DNA of 64,000 nucleotides from Anaerolineales bacterium (GCA_030583885.1 CP129480.1:3164714-3228713), one strand, 5' to 3'; positions 50,254 to 60,649 are shown, counted from the stretch's first letter. Notes: generated from the sequence alone by a model not told the origin. Numbers and translations are program-made.

Positions 50254-50862
50254 ATGGCTGGCACGAATCCAAATCCCGCGGTTTTCTTGGGTGGCGTTTT
50301 CCTGCTGCTGGCAGTTGCTTACGTGGTGTTCCGAGTGATTGTTCGCCGGGAGTATCGTCTGCATGGACGCCTGACAAGCTGGTCATCGATCGTTCAATTG
50401 CTTGCCTTTGCGGGGCTGATGGCTTTCCCATACTTGTTCAACCCACCAGAGTGGGCCTTATCCTGGATGTTAGCAGGACCAACATCCAGGCAGCAGCAAA
50501 TATTGGGATTGGTCATCATTCTATTGGGATTCCTCGTTGCCTTTTGCACGATGGGATGGTTTGGAATGCGACGGGCATTCGGCGTTGAAACAAAAGGTTT
50601 GGTAAGTATCGGACCCTACCGCTTTACAAGAAATCCACAAATCCTGGGAGGGTATCTGTTGGTCATCGGGGTAACAGTGCAATGGCCTTCCTGGTTTGCT
50701 GTAATTTGGATCGTTCTTTACGGAGTAATTGGTCACTGGATGGTCATGACCGAAGAGGAGCACTTACGGGTCTTACTTGGAGAGGAATACGTGCGTTATT
50801 GTCAAAAAGTTCCCAGGTATTTGTTTTGGGTTGGGAATTCCCAAAAAGATCGCCCGGGGTAA
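50254..50862 (+). CDS. Isoprenylcysteine methyltransferase-like membrane methyltransferase
   Basis: About 202 residues from ATG 50254, chosen because GGAGG sits 5 nt upstream (an ATG at 50242 overlaps that site). It has five membrane helices and a C-terminal ICMT/PEMT signature: I-G-P-Y-R-F-T-R-N-P-Q-I-L-G-G-Y, then T-E-E-E-H-L and L-G-E-E-Y-V-R-Y-C-Q-K-V-P-R-Y. It should methylate a lipid or prenyl-type substrate with SAM; it may act on a carotenoid- or lipid-derived group. The substrate is not deducible. Confidence 0.85.
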   Translation: MAGTNPNPAVFLGGVFLLLAVAYVVFRVIVRREYRLHGRLTSWSSIVQLLAFAGLMAFPYLFNPPEWALSWMLAGPTSRQQQILGLVIILLGFLVAFCTMGWFGMRRAFGVETKGLVSIGPYRFTRNPQILGGYLLVIGVTVQWPSWFAVIWIVLYGVIGHWMVMTEEEHLRVLLGEEYVRYCQKVPRYLFWVGNSQKDRPG

Positions 50863-50982
50863 TGCGCTTGAACAAGTTGATGTATACATAGGCAGTATCG
50901 GTGTCTTCGAATTCAGCGGGCATATCCTCTTGATTGGGGATGCTTATCTCCGCGCTCGCAATGATCGACAACACCTAACAGC

Positions 50983-51639
50983 ATGAACATGGCAGAAACT
51001 AATCTCATCCTGACTATTGCAATCCCCTTTCTTTTGCTTCCAAGCACAGCGCTTGTCTTTTCCATAGCCGCCAAGGGACTTGGAAAGGAAAAAGGACACT
51101 TGATTGGGTTTCTCTTTTATTGGGCGGTCTGGTGTATCCTGCTTCCCCTTTTCATTGTGGGTTGGGACTGCTATCTCTCGCTCTTCGTGGATAAAACCCC
51201 GCTTCTTGCCCGGCCGAACTGGCTGGCTGCCGCTCTATGGGCATTCATCACGTTGGTATCGATTCTCATGTATGGCAGAGACTTCCTCCGCGCCTCGCCA
51301 ACCCTCATCCTGATCGCCATCCCCGCCGCGACGATCAATGGCATCTGCGAAGAAATCCTCTGGCGCGGACTGTATGTCCGGATGTTCCCGGATAATTTTT
51401 GGCTGGCAGTCATTTTCCCGTCAATTGGATTCGCACTGTGGCATCTTGTCCCGTTATCGATCTTTTCCGATGGAAACAAATGGAGTTTCGTCCTGTCGAC
51501 GTTTTTACTCGGCCTGGCATACGGTTACATCGCCTACTGCACCGGCTCCACCAAATGGACGGCAATTTCCCACAGCCTGAGTGGAACACTGGCACTGAGC
51601 GGTTATCTCGCACCAAGCGTATTGGCGTTGTTAAAATAA
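50983..51639 (+). CDS. CPBP-family intramembrane metalloprotease
   Basis: 218 residues with six or seven membrane helices. The Abi/CPBP motifs are present: I-C-E-E-I-L-W-R-G-L (EExxxR), F-A-L-W-H-L-V-P (FxxxH) and a late W-T-A-I-S-H-S-L (second His region). These enzymes cleave CAAX-like proteins or regulate immunity-like systems. It stands alone between a 120-bp gap with no clear gene and a serine hydrolase gene 26 bp downstream. Confidence 0.88.
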   Translation: MNMAETNLILTIAIPFLLLPSTALVFSIAAKGLGKEKGHLIGFLFYWAVWCILLPLFIVGWDCYLSLFVDKTPLLARPNWLAAALWAFITLVSILMYGRDFLRASPTLILIAIPAATINGICEEILWRGLYVRMFPDNFWLAVIFPSIGFALWHLVPLSIFSDGNKWSFVLSTFLLGLAYGYIAYCTGSTKWTAISHSLSGTLALSGYLAPSVLALLK

Positions 51640-51664
51640 TTCTATGGCAATGAAAGGCAAAATC

Positions 51665-52738
51665 ATGACCGACAAGACCAAAAAGCTACAATCCCTGCTG
51701 AATTCCCAGGTTGGCAGAGGCGGCCTGCATAACATCGTCGCGGCGGTGCAATCCTACGACCAAAGCCTGGATTTCGTCGGTGCGGCGGGTGAGGCAAACC
51801 CTGTTACCAGAGCGGCGATGACACCCGAAACGCCGTATTTCATCGCCAGCGTTACCAAAATGTACACTGCCGCCATCCTCATGCAACTGTATGATGAAAA
51901 ACGCCTCGACCTCGAAGCGCCGGTCTCGGCATATTTACGGGCTAACCTGCTCGATGGGATTCATATCTACAAAGGCGTAGATTACAGCCGCCAACTCAAG
52001 GTCTACCAACTGGTCAACCAGACTTCCGGCCTGGCCGATTTCGAGGCCGATAAACCGCGCGGCGGTAAAAGCGTCCTCGATGAATTGATGGCCGGTCACG
52101 ACCGTGCCATTGATACTGCCGAAGCGCTCAGGATTACTCATAACTTGTCCCCGCACTTTGCGCCGGGAACGCCGGGCTGGGCCTATTACTCCAATCTCAA
52201 CTACCGCCTGCTCGGTGAAATCATCGAATCCATCACCGAAAAGCCCATGGCAGTCAATTTCGAGGAACGCATCAGCGCGCCGCTTGGCTTGCAGCATACC
52301 TATCTCTACGACTGGACGAAGCTCCGCCCCGGCGAGTCGCCCGCCACGCTCTATTTGAACAACGCCCCGGCCAATGTCCCCCAATACCTGTCTTCGAATA
52401 TCTCGGATGGCGGCCTGGTTTCTACCGCCTCCGAATGTATGCGTTTCCTGCGCGCTTTCTTCGAGGACCGTCTGTTCGAGAAAGTCCTGCTGGAACGCAT
52501 GATGACCTGGAACAAGATCTTTTTCCCGCTGCGTTACGGCTATGGGCTGATGTACTTACAGTTGCCGCGCTACTTTTGGATAACCCCGCTCCCGGAATTC
52601 ATCGGGCATTCCGGCTCGACCGGATCGTTCGCCTTCGCCTGCCCATCGCGCTCACTTTATCTCACTGGGACACTCAACGTGATTACCCCAGCCCGGCCGT
52701 TTTTCTTCATGCTGAACCTGGTTCGCGCGATAAGTTGA
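51665..52738 (+). CDS. Serine hydrolase, beta-lactamase/PBP-like
   Basis: About 357 residues from ATG 51665 (AAAGG 6-7 nt upstream; an ATG at 51644 precedes it). The catalytic SxxK is S-V-T-K (about residues 62-65), the Tyr motif is Y-Y-S-N-L-N-Y, and the third motif is I-G-H-S-G-S-T-G. There is no signal peptide, so it may be cytoplasmic, unlike the anchored relative at 96-1628. It is followed 4 bp later by a glycosyltransferase, so the two are probably cotranscribed. Confidence 0.88.
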   Translation: MTDKTKKLQSLLNSQVGRGGLHNIVAAVQSYDQSLDFVGAAGEANPVTRAAMTPETPYFIASVTKMYTAAILMQLYDEKRLDLEAPVSAYLRANLLDGIHIYKGVDYSRQLKVYQLVNQTSGLADFEADKPRGGKSVLDELMAGHDRAIDTAEALRITHNLSPHFAPGTPGWAYYSNLNYRLLGEIIESITEKPMAVNFEERISAPLGLQHTYLYDWTKLRPGESPATLYLNNAPANVPQYLSSNISDGGLVSTASECMRFLRAFFEDRLFEKVLLERMMTWNKIFFPLRYGYGLMYLQLPRYFWITPLPEFIGHSGSTGSFAFACPSRSLYLTGTLNVITPARPFFFMLNLVRAIS

Positions 52739-52742
52739 TACG

Positions 52743-53963
<1,221 letters not shown>

Positions 53964-54115
53964 ACCAACCAACTGGAATGTTTCTTCCTCCCCCAGATGG
54001 CACAAAAAGATGCTGGAAATGCTTTACAAGGTGCGTATGTTAAGGTCTGGTAAACATTTGCAAGGGAGGCCGATGCTCAATTAGTATTAGTGTAAAACTC
54101 AAATTGGAGCAGATA

Positions 54116-54802
54116 ATGCAAACTTTTTCCTGGCGCAGTGTTCTGGCAGAATTTATCGGTACGTTCTCACTGGTGACTGTCGGATGCGGCGCAATCGTTG
54201 TGGAATCGCAAACAGGCAGCCTGACTCATGGCGGTGTTGCCCTCGCGTTTGGCATGGTTGTCATGGTTATGATTTCCGCCACCGGACATATTTCCGGGGC
54301 ACACCTCAACCCGGCGGTGACCCTGGCTTTCACTTTTACACGTCATTTCCCCCTACGTTGGGTGGGCGGATATCTCGCAGCGCAATTTGCCGGCGCAGTT
54401 GCGGGAAGCACTGTATTGGGAATATTGTTCGGATTTGATACCCAACTGGGAGTTACCCAACCTTCCGGATCACTGGCACAGTCCTTTCTGCTCGAAGTCC
54501 TTCTCACCGCTGCGCTCATGTTTGTGATTACGGCTGTGGCAACTGATACAAAGGCTGTCGGGCAACTGGCTGCCATCATGATTGGCGCAACGGTCATGGT
54601 GAACGCTTTGTGGGGAGGATCCATCAGCGGGGCGTCCATGAATCCAGCCCGTTCATTTGGACCTGCTCTCATTAATGGAAATTGGGAATATCAATGGCTG
54701 TACTTGGTTGCACCCATCGTCGGCGCAGTTTTGGGTGCGCTGGCATACCAACTGATCCGGGAACCTTCCGAAAAGGGACACATTCAGGAAAATAAAATAT
54801 GA
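54116..54802 (+). CDS. Aquaporin/MIP-family channel
   Basis: About 228 residues from ATG 54116 (GGAG 6 nt upstream). It has six membrane helices with the two NPA motifs: S-G-A-H-L-N-P-A-V-T and S-G-A-S-M-N-P-A-R-S-F-G. The R following the second NPA and residues around the pore fit a water- or glycerol-type channel; water transport seems more likely given the C-loop size. The stop overlaps the start of the M50-like gene by 4 nt. Confidence 0.92.
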   Translation: MQTFSWRSVLAEFIGTFSLVTVGCGAIVVESQTGSLTHGGVALAFGMVVMVMISATGHISGAHLNPAVTLAFTFTRHFPLRWVGGYLAAQFAGAVAGSTVLGILFGFDTQLGVTQPSGSLAQSFLLEVLLTAALMFVITAVATDTKAVGQLAAIMIGATVMVNALWGGSISGASMNPARSFGPALINGNWEYQWLYLVAPIVGAVLGALAYQLIREPSEKGHIQENKI

Positions 54803-55653
54803 AAACAGTATCCACTCCCACATTGATCAATACCCTGACCGCCGCTTTGCTTGGCGCGTTTGGGGCGCAGATATTCCATGAAGCCTGTCATGGAGTTGCG
54901 GCTGTGCTGGTCGGCGCGGAATGGCAGGCATTCAATCTGTTTGCTGTATTGTGGGACTGGCCTGGCACACCGAATGAGACCGGCGCGCTTATCGTCGAGG
55001 GCAGCCCGGCTTTGCTCAACATCCTGACCGGCTTTCTGGCGGTCTTTCTCTTTGAACGCGCAATGAAACAAAAGAGCGCCATGCCCGCCCTGTTCTGGAT
55101 GTACTTCGCGGGATATTCCTTGTTTATGGGTTTTGGTTACCTATTTGTTGACCCCCTGTTTTACCAACCTGGCGGCGAACAAGTGGGGGATTGGAGAAAA
55201 GTCATTGACATGCTCGGCGGTTCATGGGGCGCGCGAATTCCCATCCTGCTGGTTGGCGTGAGTGGCACCCTGTGGGGCTTTTTCTGGCTGGCGCGCACTG
55301 CGCTGCGATTCGCCGCCAACGCCACCGACAAAGCCGAGCGGATGCGCGTCTCCCTGCCAATTTTGCTGGTTCCGTATCTGGCAATCAACCTCCTCTTTAC
55401 CCTTTTATCGTTCTGGCATCCGCTTGGCGGCGACGGTGTCCTTGTTGTCGTCTTCCAATATTGGTTTGGCTATATCGGCTTCTTCTGGGGTTTTTTCCTG
55501 GCAGCCTACTGGCTGGATGTCCACAAGCCTTTGCCCAACCCGGTTGCCCTGCCTGAGCAGCCGCAACCAGTCTGGTGGATTGCCGCCGTGTTGACTTTCC
55601 TGCTGGCTGTGGTCGTCTTGCTGCCGACAATTTGGTTCGTACAGCTCTCGTAG
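54799..55653 (+). CDS. Putative M50-like membrane metalloprotease
   Basis: 284 residues with about seven hydrophobic segments. Near the N-terminus lies Q-I-F-H-E-A-C-H-G-V-A-A (HExxH, Zn-binding) inside a membrane helix, as in site-2 proteases. A possible third ligand is the D-P-L-F/D-P segment after residue 110, which is not certain. The start overlaps the aquaporin stop (ATGA). The protein could be inactive or a protease-like scaffold. Confidence 0.6.
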   Translation: MKTVSTPTLINTLTAALLGAFGAQIFHEACHGVAAVLVGAEWQAFNLFAVLWDWPGTPNETGALIVEGSPALLNILTGFLAVFLFERAMKQKSAMPALFWMYFAGYSLFMGFGYLFVDPLFYQPGGEQVGDWRKVIDMLGGSWGARIPILLVGVSGTLWGFFWLARTALRFAANATDKAERMRVSLPILLVPYLAINLLFTLLSFWHPLGGDGVLVVVFQYWFGYIGFFWGFFLAAYWLDVHKPLPNPVALPEQPQPVWWIAAVLTFLLAVVVLLPTIWFVQLS

Positions 55654-55670
55654 GAATTCTTTCATATCTC

Positions 55671-55970
55671 ATGGCAAATTTCAACCCCAACTATAATATC
55701 GTCCTCGACAACCTGCTCCTATCCCATTCGTTGGATACCAGCCGTGTCTATGTGACCGGCGCTTCCAATGGCGAGATGATGACATATCGCCTGGATTGTG
55801 AAACATCTGGTGTCATTGCCGGCATTGCCCCGGTCATCGCCAATATCCCCGAACCGATTTTTGATGCCTGCACCCTTCAAGAATCCCTGGCTTTTCTCTC
55901 CATCAACGGCAGCGAGAATCCTTTCATCCTTATCGCGATGGATGACGCAGAGCATTTTAGGGGAGGATAA
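55671..55970 (+). pseudogene. Chimeric relic: YjbR/TfoX-like start joined to PHB-depolymerase-like fragment
   Basis: From ATG 55671 the first ~20 residues are M-A-N-F-N-P-N-Y-N-I-V-L-D-N-L-L-L-S-H, nearly the same as the start of the relic at 57805. The frame then reads R-V-Y-V-T-G-A-S-N-G-E-M-M-T-Y-R-L, I-A-P-V-I-A-N-I, and I-N-G-S-E-N-P-F, which match the middle of LpqC/PHB-depolymerase-like esterases (G-x-S-x-G with N-G replacing the second Gly region). Neither part is complete. It probably arose by deletion between two genes. Confidence 0.65.
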
Positions 55971-55971
55971 A

Positions 55972-57054
55972 ATGAATCTTTTTTTTGAGGGCAAATTACC
56001 CGAAAGTCAAGCGCCCGACCGGTGGCAACATTTGAAAAGACTGGTTTCCAGAGGACTAACAACCTTGATAGCTCTCAGCACTATTTTAATTGCGTTTGTT
56101 GGTTTCCGTTTTTGGCGATGGTCAGACGAGCGCAACCGGGTAATAGATGAAGGAAGCCAGATCGCAAACACAAGCCGAGGATCAATAGAGTACACCTTGT
56201 TTGGCGAAACTGGCCCCGTAGTCTTAAGCATTCACGGGGTGATGGGTGGCTATGATTTTGGGTTAGGCACAGCTCAAATGCTAGAACTTGATAAAGCTGG
56301 TTTTCGAGTTCTGTCTGTTTCTCGTCCGGGGTATCTGAACACTCCTTTGCATGAAAACAACCTCACGCCTGCTGATCAAGCAGATTTATACGCGGCCTTG
56401 TTGGACTATCTGGATATCCAATCCGTGGCCTTGATAGCCGTATCCGGCGGAGGACCTTCGGCTTTGGAGTTTGCCAATCGTTATCCGGAGAGAGTTTGGG
56501 GGATTATCATGGCTATTGCCATTACCTACCAGTGGGAGCACAACGAAGCATCCCAGGAAGGCACAGCCTATTTGGACTTCCCCCCAATTCTCGTTGATCT
56601 GACCATATGGTTCAGTGAAGAAATACTCCTGAAGTTGGATACAAAAGGAGCGATTCGCCAAACCTTGGTAGACAACACAAATCTGGAACCATCCAAAATA
56701 GAAGAAATTGCCGATCAAGCTGCACAAGATACGGAAAAAGTGAACAACCTGAAGCGGACTTTTCGCGATTCAACGCCGCTAAGTCGCAGGTGGGAGGGCA
56801 CGGAGAACGATTTAGTCCAGCAACAAAATTTAATGGCTACACCCGATTACAGTCTTATTCAATCGCCAGTGCTGGCTTTTTACGGGGAAAAAGACCCTGT
56901 AGTACCTCTATTACATGGTCAATATTTGGAAAATAGTTTGAATAACGTAGAAATTTATTTTGCACCTGAAGGAGGACATGCTCCATTTTTACAAAATCAT
57001 TGGTCTTTCATTAAGAATCGATCTGTTAGTTTTTTACAGGAAAATATTCCCTGA
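55972..57054 (+). CDS. Membrane-anchored alpha/beta hydrolase
   Basis: About 360 residues from ATG 55972, fixed by GGGGAGG 7 nt upstream (the open frame reaches back to 55798 but that part is not coding-like). An N-terminal hydrophobic anchor (about 32-48) is followed by an alpha/beta-hydrolase fold: L-S-I-H-G-V-M-G-G (oxyanion), V-S-G-G-G-P-S-A-L (Ser nucleophile), G-E-K-D-P-V-V-P (Asp) and G-G-H-A-P-F (His). The triad is intact. The gene is AT-richer than its neighbours. Substrate unknown. Confidence 0.85.
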   Translation: MNLFFEGKLPESQAPDRWQHLKRLVSRGLTTLIALSTILIAFVGFRFWRWSDERNRVIDEGSQIANTSRGSIEYTLFGETGPVVLSIHGVMGGYDFGLGTAQMLELDKAGFRVLSVSRPGYLNTPLHENNLTPADQADLYAALLDYLDIQSVALIAVSGGGPSALEFANRYPERVWGIIMAIAITYQWEHNEASQEGTAYLDFPPILVDLTIWFSEEILLKLDTKGAIRQTLVDNTNLEPSKIEEIADQAAQDTEKVNNLKRTFRDSTPLSRRWEGTENDLVQQQNLMATPDYSLIQSPVLAFYGEKDPVVPLLHGQYLENSLNNVEIYFAPEGGHAPFLQNHWSFIKNRSVSFLQENIP

Positions 57055-57093
57055 TTTTGTAACAGTCTCCCCAGCTAAGACGGAGTTTATACA

Positions 57094-57786
57094 ATGGACC
57101 TTACTGCCATCCTTTTCATGTTCGGTTTTCTGGTCATATTTGGCTGGATTGTTACCATGTCGATTCAATCGAGCCGTAAGGAGAAGGAAACCAAAAAACA
57201 GGTTATCCAAAGCCTGGGATTCTCCTCATCCGAAGCAGACGAATCCGTGTCCGAGAAAATCTACAGCCTATATCACCGCACATGGTCGAAAAATAGTTAC
57301 CAGTTGCGAAACGTTTCCCGGCGTCTCATCCCGGATGGAGAAATGTTCCTGTTCGACCTGGTGGATACATCCGGTGAAGATGACAGTTGGACAGAGCGAC
57401 AGGCAGTGGCAATTATTTCACCATCCCTAAATTTGCCGCCGTTTGCTTTTTTCCCAAAATCCAATCAAAAATACGCCCTCAGCGGTTTGGCTAACCGGAT
57501 TGTGGAATGGGGCATGTCGAAAATCGGCGAACCGGTGGCATTTCCCCAATACCCGGCGCTGGCTGAGCGTTATGTGATTACCTCCCAAGATTCGGATGGG
57601 TTACGTTTGTTTATGGATGAATCGCTGGCGCGTTTTTTCGGCCAGACCGAAATGTACATGCTCCATGCCGCCGGAAATATTTTCACGTTTGCCGAGATGG
57701 ATCCCAACTTCAAGATCGCCGACATCCAGAGCATGACCCGCCGCCTCAACCGCGCCATGGAAATCTTCCGCGCGTTACAAAAATAA
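57094..57786 (+). CDS. Unrecognised membrane-anchored protein
   Basis: 230 residues. A single N-terminal membrane helix (about 3-24) precedes a basic linker and a soluble domain with mixed alpha/beta character (F-L-F-D-L-V-D-T-S-G-E-D-D, A-V-A-I-I-S-P-S-L, L-P-P-F-A-F-F-P). I recognise no family. It follows the alpha/beta hydrolase by 39 bp and precedes the small truncated frame at 57805, so it may be in one transcript with them. Confidence 0.65.
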   Translation: MDLTAILFMFGFLVIFGWIVTMSIQSSRKEKETKKQVIQSLGFSSSEADESVSEKIYSLYHRTWSKNSYQLRNVSRRLIPDGEMFLFDLVDTSGEDDSWTERQAVAIISPSLNLPPFAFFPKSNQKYALSGLANRIVEWGMSKIGEPVAFPQYPALAERYVITSQDSDGLRLFMDESLARFFGQTEMYMLHAAGNIFTFAEMDPNFKIADIQSMTRRLNRAMEIFRALQK

Positions 57787-57804
57787 AGACGAAAGGTTCC
57801 TCTG

Positions 57805-57927
57805 ATGGCAAATTTCAACCCCAACCACAAAACTATGCTTGACAGTATGCTCCTCTCTCACCCCCTGGTGCAGGCGGGCAAGATGTTTGGCTTCCCGGCT
57901 TATTATGCGGGCAAAAAAGGAGATTGA
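57805..57927 (+). pseudogene. Truncated YjbR/TfoX-like N-terminal fragment
   Basis: 40 codons from ATG 57805 (GAAAGG upstream): M-A-N-F-N-P-N-H-K-T-M-L-D-S-M-L-L-S-H-P, then V-Q-A-G-K-M-F-G-F-P-A-Y-Y-A-G-K-K and a stop. The K-M-F-G-x-P-A-Y-Y segment is typical of small domains of the TfoX/YjbR type, which normally continue for about 80 more residues. Its first 21 nt are identical to the start at 55671. Confidence 0.6.
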
Positions 57928-57930
57928 CTA

Positions 57931-58392
57931 ATGCTTGCAAGTATTTCCACCACGTTCGATTGTACGGCTGAACAACTTTGGGATGAAATCAGCCGCCCGG
58001 CTTCACTGCGCTTTGTTGCCGCGCCGCTGCTGTATTTCGAGCCGCTGGTTCCCGGCGAATTGGATAGCGACTGGGTTGTGGGCAAAACATATGCCCTGCG
58101 TCTGTCCCTGTTTGGATTCCTGCCTGCTGGCGAGCACCGCCTCACGCTTACCAACATAGACCGGGAAGCCAACCTGATCGAGAGCAAGGAAAGCGGCGCG
58201 CTCGCGCCGGTCTGGAACCACACTATTCGATTTCACGCGCTTGCAAATGGCAAGCTGCATTACAGCGATGAAATCGAAATCCAGGCCGGACTACTGACCG
58301 GGTTAATCTGGGCCTTTGCTCACCTGTTTTATCGTCACCGCCAGCGCCGCTGGAAGAAATTACTGGATGGCAAAAAGGATGGTTTGAAATGA
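57931..58392 (+). CDS. SRPBCC/START-like domain protein
   Basis: 153 residues with the SRPBCC layout: a first strand with I-S-T-T-F-D-C-T-A-E-Q-L-W-D-E-I-S-R-P, a middle beta-sheet with L-I-E-S-K-E-S-G, and a C-terminal long helix (L-I-W-A-F-A-H-L-F-Y-R-H-R-Q-R-R-W) that is more hydrophobic than usual. Members bind lipids or polyketides. The start lies 3 bp after the truncated frame, and its stop overlaps the DUF4386 gene by 4 nt. Confidence 0.8.
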   Translation: MLASISTTFDCTAEQLWDEISRPASLRFVAAPLLYFEPLVPGELDSDWVVGKTYALRLSLFGFLPAGEHRLTLTNIDREANLIESKESGALAPVWNHTIRFHALANGKLHYSDEIEIQAGLLTGLIWAFAHLFYRHRQRRWKKLLDGKKDGLK

Positions 58393-59102
58393 CCCAAACC
58401 GAAACCTGGCAACCGATTTATCGTCTCGGCGCAATTGCCGCCGTCCTGGCTGCCCTGCTCTTCCGCCGCAACGTTGGCGCGGAAGTATCCTTATTCACCG
58501 GCATTGAAGCCATCCCGAACACGATTGCGGACTGGTACGCGCTCCTGCAAGCCAATCCCTTCGTCGGATTGTCTTTGCTGGCTTTTTTTGACCTGTTGAA
58601 TTATGGACTGGTTGGGGTGATATTCCTGTCATTGGCGGCACGGCTGTGGTCACTGAACAAAAGCCTGACGACGCTGGCCCTCGCCAGCGGGCTGGTGGGC
58701 GTCACGCTCAACCTTGCCTCGAACATCTCGTTGACCATGTTCGCGCTCAGTCAACGCTACGCTGCCGCGACCTCCGCCGCGCAAAGCACCGACCTGCTGG
58801 CCGTCGGGCAGACCATTCTGGCAGGCAATGACCCGCTGGCAGGCATTCCCGGCACAGGCGGGTTGGTCAGCCTGCTGTTGGTCGCCCTAGCAGGATTGCT
58901 GTTCTCGCTTGTGCTGCTGCCCTCGCACCGAACCACAGCCATCCTCGGCCTGCTCGCCAGCGGTTGCGACCTGGCCTATTGCCTGGTCTTCCCGCTGACA
59001 CCCATTGTCCCGGTTTACCTGCTCCTGGCCGCTGCCGGGCTGTTCTGGATGCTCTGGCATTTGCTGGTAGCGCGGGTTTTATGGCAATCTGCAAAAGAAT
59101 AA
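58389..59102 (+). CDS. DUF4386-family membrane protein, copy 1
   Basis: 237 residues with six membrane helices, like the two genes downstream. Features are an opening Y-R-L-G-A-I-A-A-V-L-A-A, a long extracellular or periplasmic loop around residues 120-155, and a C-terminal A-A-A-G-L-F-W-M-L-W-H-L-L-V-A-R-V-L-W. This last segment is almost repeated in the relic at 60721. Function unknown. The start overlaps the SRPBCC gene. Confidence 0.75.
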   Translation: MTQTETWQPIYRLGAIAAVLAALLFRRNVGAEVSLFTGIEAIPNTIADWYALLQANPFVGLSLLAFFDLLNYGLVGVIFLSLAARLWSLNKSLTTLALASGLVGVTLNLASNISLTMFALSQRYAAATSAAQSTDLLAVGQTILAGNDPLAGIPGTGGLVSLLLVALAGLLFSLVLLPSHRTTAILGLLASGCDLAYCLVFPLTPIVPVYLLLAAAGLFWMLWHLLVARVLWQSAKE

Positions 59103-59148
59103 ACGATGAGGGGCTTTGCCGGAATCTTGTTTATCTTAGGAGAAACTC

Positions 59149-59868
59149 ATGTCAGTCCAAAGCACTGAAACACCAATTTTTGACCCACACTACAAAACAC
59201 TCTACCGTTTTGGCGGCATTGCCGGCATCCTGATTGCCGTTTTCGTGGTCTTGGCAATCGGCGCTTACTTTATCTGGCCTTACACGGCCAACGAGACAAC
59301 GATTGAAGCCCTCTTCGGCTTGCTGCAAACCGACCGCCTGGGCGCGCTCATCTCGCTCGATGTTTCGATGCTTGTGATTGGCCCGGTCAGTCTGCTGTTG
59401 TACCTGGCTTTGTATGCTGCCCTGCGCCAGGTGGACAAATCGCTGGCCCTGATTGCCCTGGCGCTGAACCTGTTGGGGGTTGGCCTGATTATTGTCTGTC
59501 GTCCGCTGGTCGAACTGGTGATGCTCAGCAATCAATATGCCATTGCAACAGATGCTGCCGAAAAAATGCGTTTGCTGGCTGCCGGCGAAGTGCTGCGCGT
59601 TCAGTTGGATGGTAGCGCCTGGGTCATGCAAACGGCTTTCTTGATGCTGGCCGGGCTGCTCAACAGCCTGCTGATGTTGCGCTCTCGTTTCTTCAGCAAG
59701 GCTACGGCCTGGCTCGGCATTGTCATCAGCGCTGCCGGGCTGGGATTCTTCCTGCCCGAAATTGGGCTGCTTTTCCTCTTTTTCAATACCATTGGTACGA
59801 TTCCCTGGTGTTTGCTGATGGCGCGTTATTTGTTCAAAATCGCCCAAATTGCCTCGAAACCTGCCTGA
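59149..59868 (+). CDS. DUF4386-family membrane protein, copy 2
   Basis: 239 residues, six membrane helices. It opens Y-R-F-G-G-I-A-G-I-L-I-A and closes with N-T-I-G-T-I-P-W-C-L-L-M-A-R-Y-L-F-K-I-A-Q. It is closer to copy 3 than to copy 1 (shared I-A-D/E-x-L-x-L-Q-T, Y-L-A-L-Y-A/V-A-L, P-W-x-L-L-x-x-R-x-L-F). The ribosome site is TAGGAGAAACT before the ATG. Probable tandem duplicate; function unknown. Confidence 0.78.
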   Translation: MSVQSTETPIFDPHYKTLYRFGGIAGILIAVFVVLAIGAYFIWPYTANETTIEALFGLLQTDRLGALISLDVSMLVIGPVSLLLYLALYAALRQVDKSLALIALALNLLGVGLIIVCRPLVELVMLSNQYAIATDAAEKMRLLAAGEVLRVQLDGSAWVMQTAFLMLAGLLNSLLMLRSRFFSKATAWLGIVISAAGLGFFLPEIGLLFLFFNTIGTIPWCLLMARYLFKIAQIASKPA

Positions 59869-59962
59869 AGAGTCATATTTTGTTCTGCAAAGGCTAAGGT
59901 CGCCAGTGGCTTGCAAGGGATGATGAAACTGAGAAAATCTGGCTTATCAAAAAGGAAATGAC

Positions 59963-60649
59963 ATGCGCGAAACCAACTTCAACTGGAAAAATCTCTATAC
60001 AATCGGCGGGATTGCCGTCCTGGTGAACCTGGTATTGATGCTGGCCTCGGTAGTAGGATACATCCGTTGGCCGTATGCAGCCGGGGTCACTCCGACGCAA
60101 GAAATCTACACCCTGGTTCAAACCAATATTTGGGCGGCTTTCATCGCTCTCGACCTGGGAGTCTCGATTACCAATCTGGTTTCGATATTCATCTACCTGG
60201 CGCTGTACGTTGCGCTCAAGCGGGTGGATGAGACGTATGCCCTGATTGCCCTGACCCTCGGATTGGTTGCGGTGACTGCCATGATCGCCGCCCGTCCGAT
60301 TTTCGAGATATTCACGCTCGGCGAGTTATATGCTTCCGCCCAAGCAGAGATGGACAAAGGGTATTACCTGGTTGCTGGCGAGAGCCTGCTGGCGCAGTTT
60401 CATGGCGCAGCCTGGCATATTTCCATGTTCCTCGGCGCTTTGGCCTCCCTGATTTATTCGTTTTTGATGCGGCGCAGCCAATTCTTTGGACGAGCGACTG
60501 CCTATATCGGGATCGTCACCTTTTCAATTGGTGCTTTCTTCTGGGTACCTGCTGTGGGCCTGATGTTCCTGTTTTTGAGTATGCTGGGTTCCGTGCCCTG
60601 GAGCATCTTGCTGGGGCGAGATTTATTCCATCTGGCAAAAGGACAATGA
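59963..60649 (+). CDS. DUF4386-family membrane protein, copy 3
   Basis: 228 residues, six membrane helices: L-Y-T-I-G-G-I-A-V-L-V-N-L, Y-L-A-L-Y-V-A-L-K-R-V-D-E, and S-V-P-W-S-I-L-L-G-R-D-L-F. Same layout as copies 1 and 2. A-AAAGGAAATGAC precedes the start. It is the third of three tandem paralogues. The DNA behind it holds the relic of a further copy. Confidence 0.78.
   Translation: MRETNFNWKNLYTIGGIAVLVNLVLMLASVVGYIRWPYAAGVTPTQEIYTLVQTNIWAAFIALDLGVSITNLVSIFIYLALYVALKRVDETYALIALTLGLVAVTAMIAARPIFEIFTLGELYASAQAEMDKGYYLVAGESLLAQFHGAAWHISMFLGALASLIYSFLMRRSQFFGRATAYIGIVTFSIGAFFWVPAVGLMFLFLSMLGSVPWSILLGRDLFHLAKGQ

Noticed and set aside
50863..50982. Minus-strand 76-residue frame (50744-50974) as a gene
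   Set aside because: It runs mostly across the 3' end of the methyltransferase gene on the other strand, has no recognisable domain and no ribosome site.
55798..55971. 58-residue N-terminal extension of the alpha/beta hydrolase
   Set aside because: A strong GGGGAGG site precedes ATG 55972, and the extension is basic/Pro/Ser-rich antisense-like sequence overlapping the relic at 55671.
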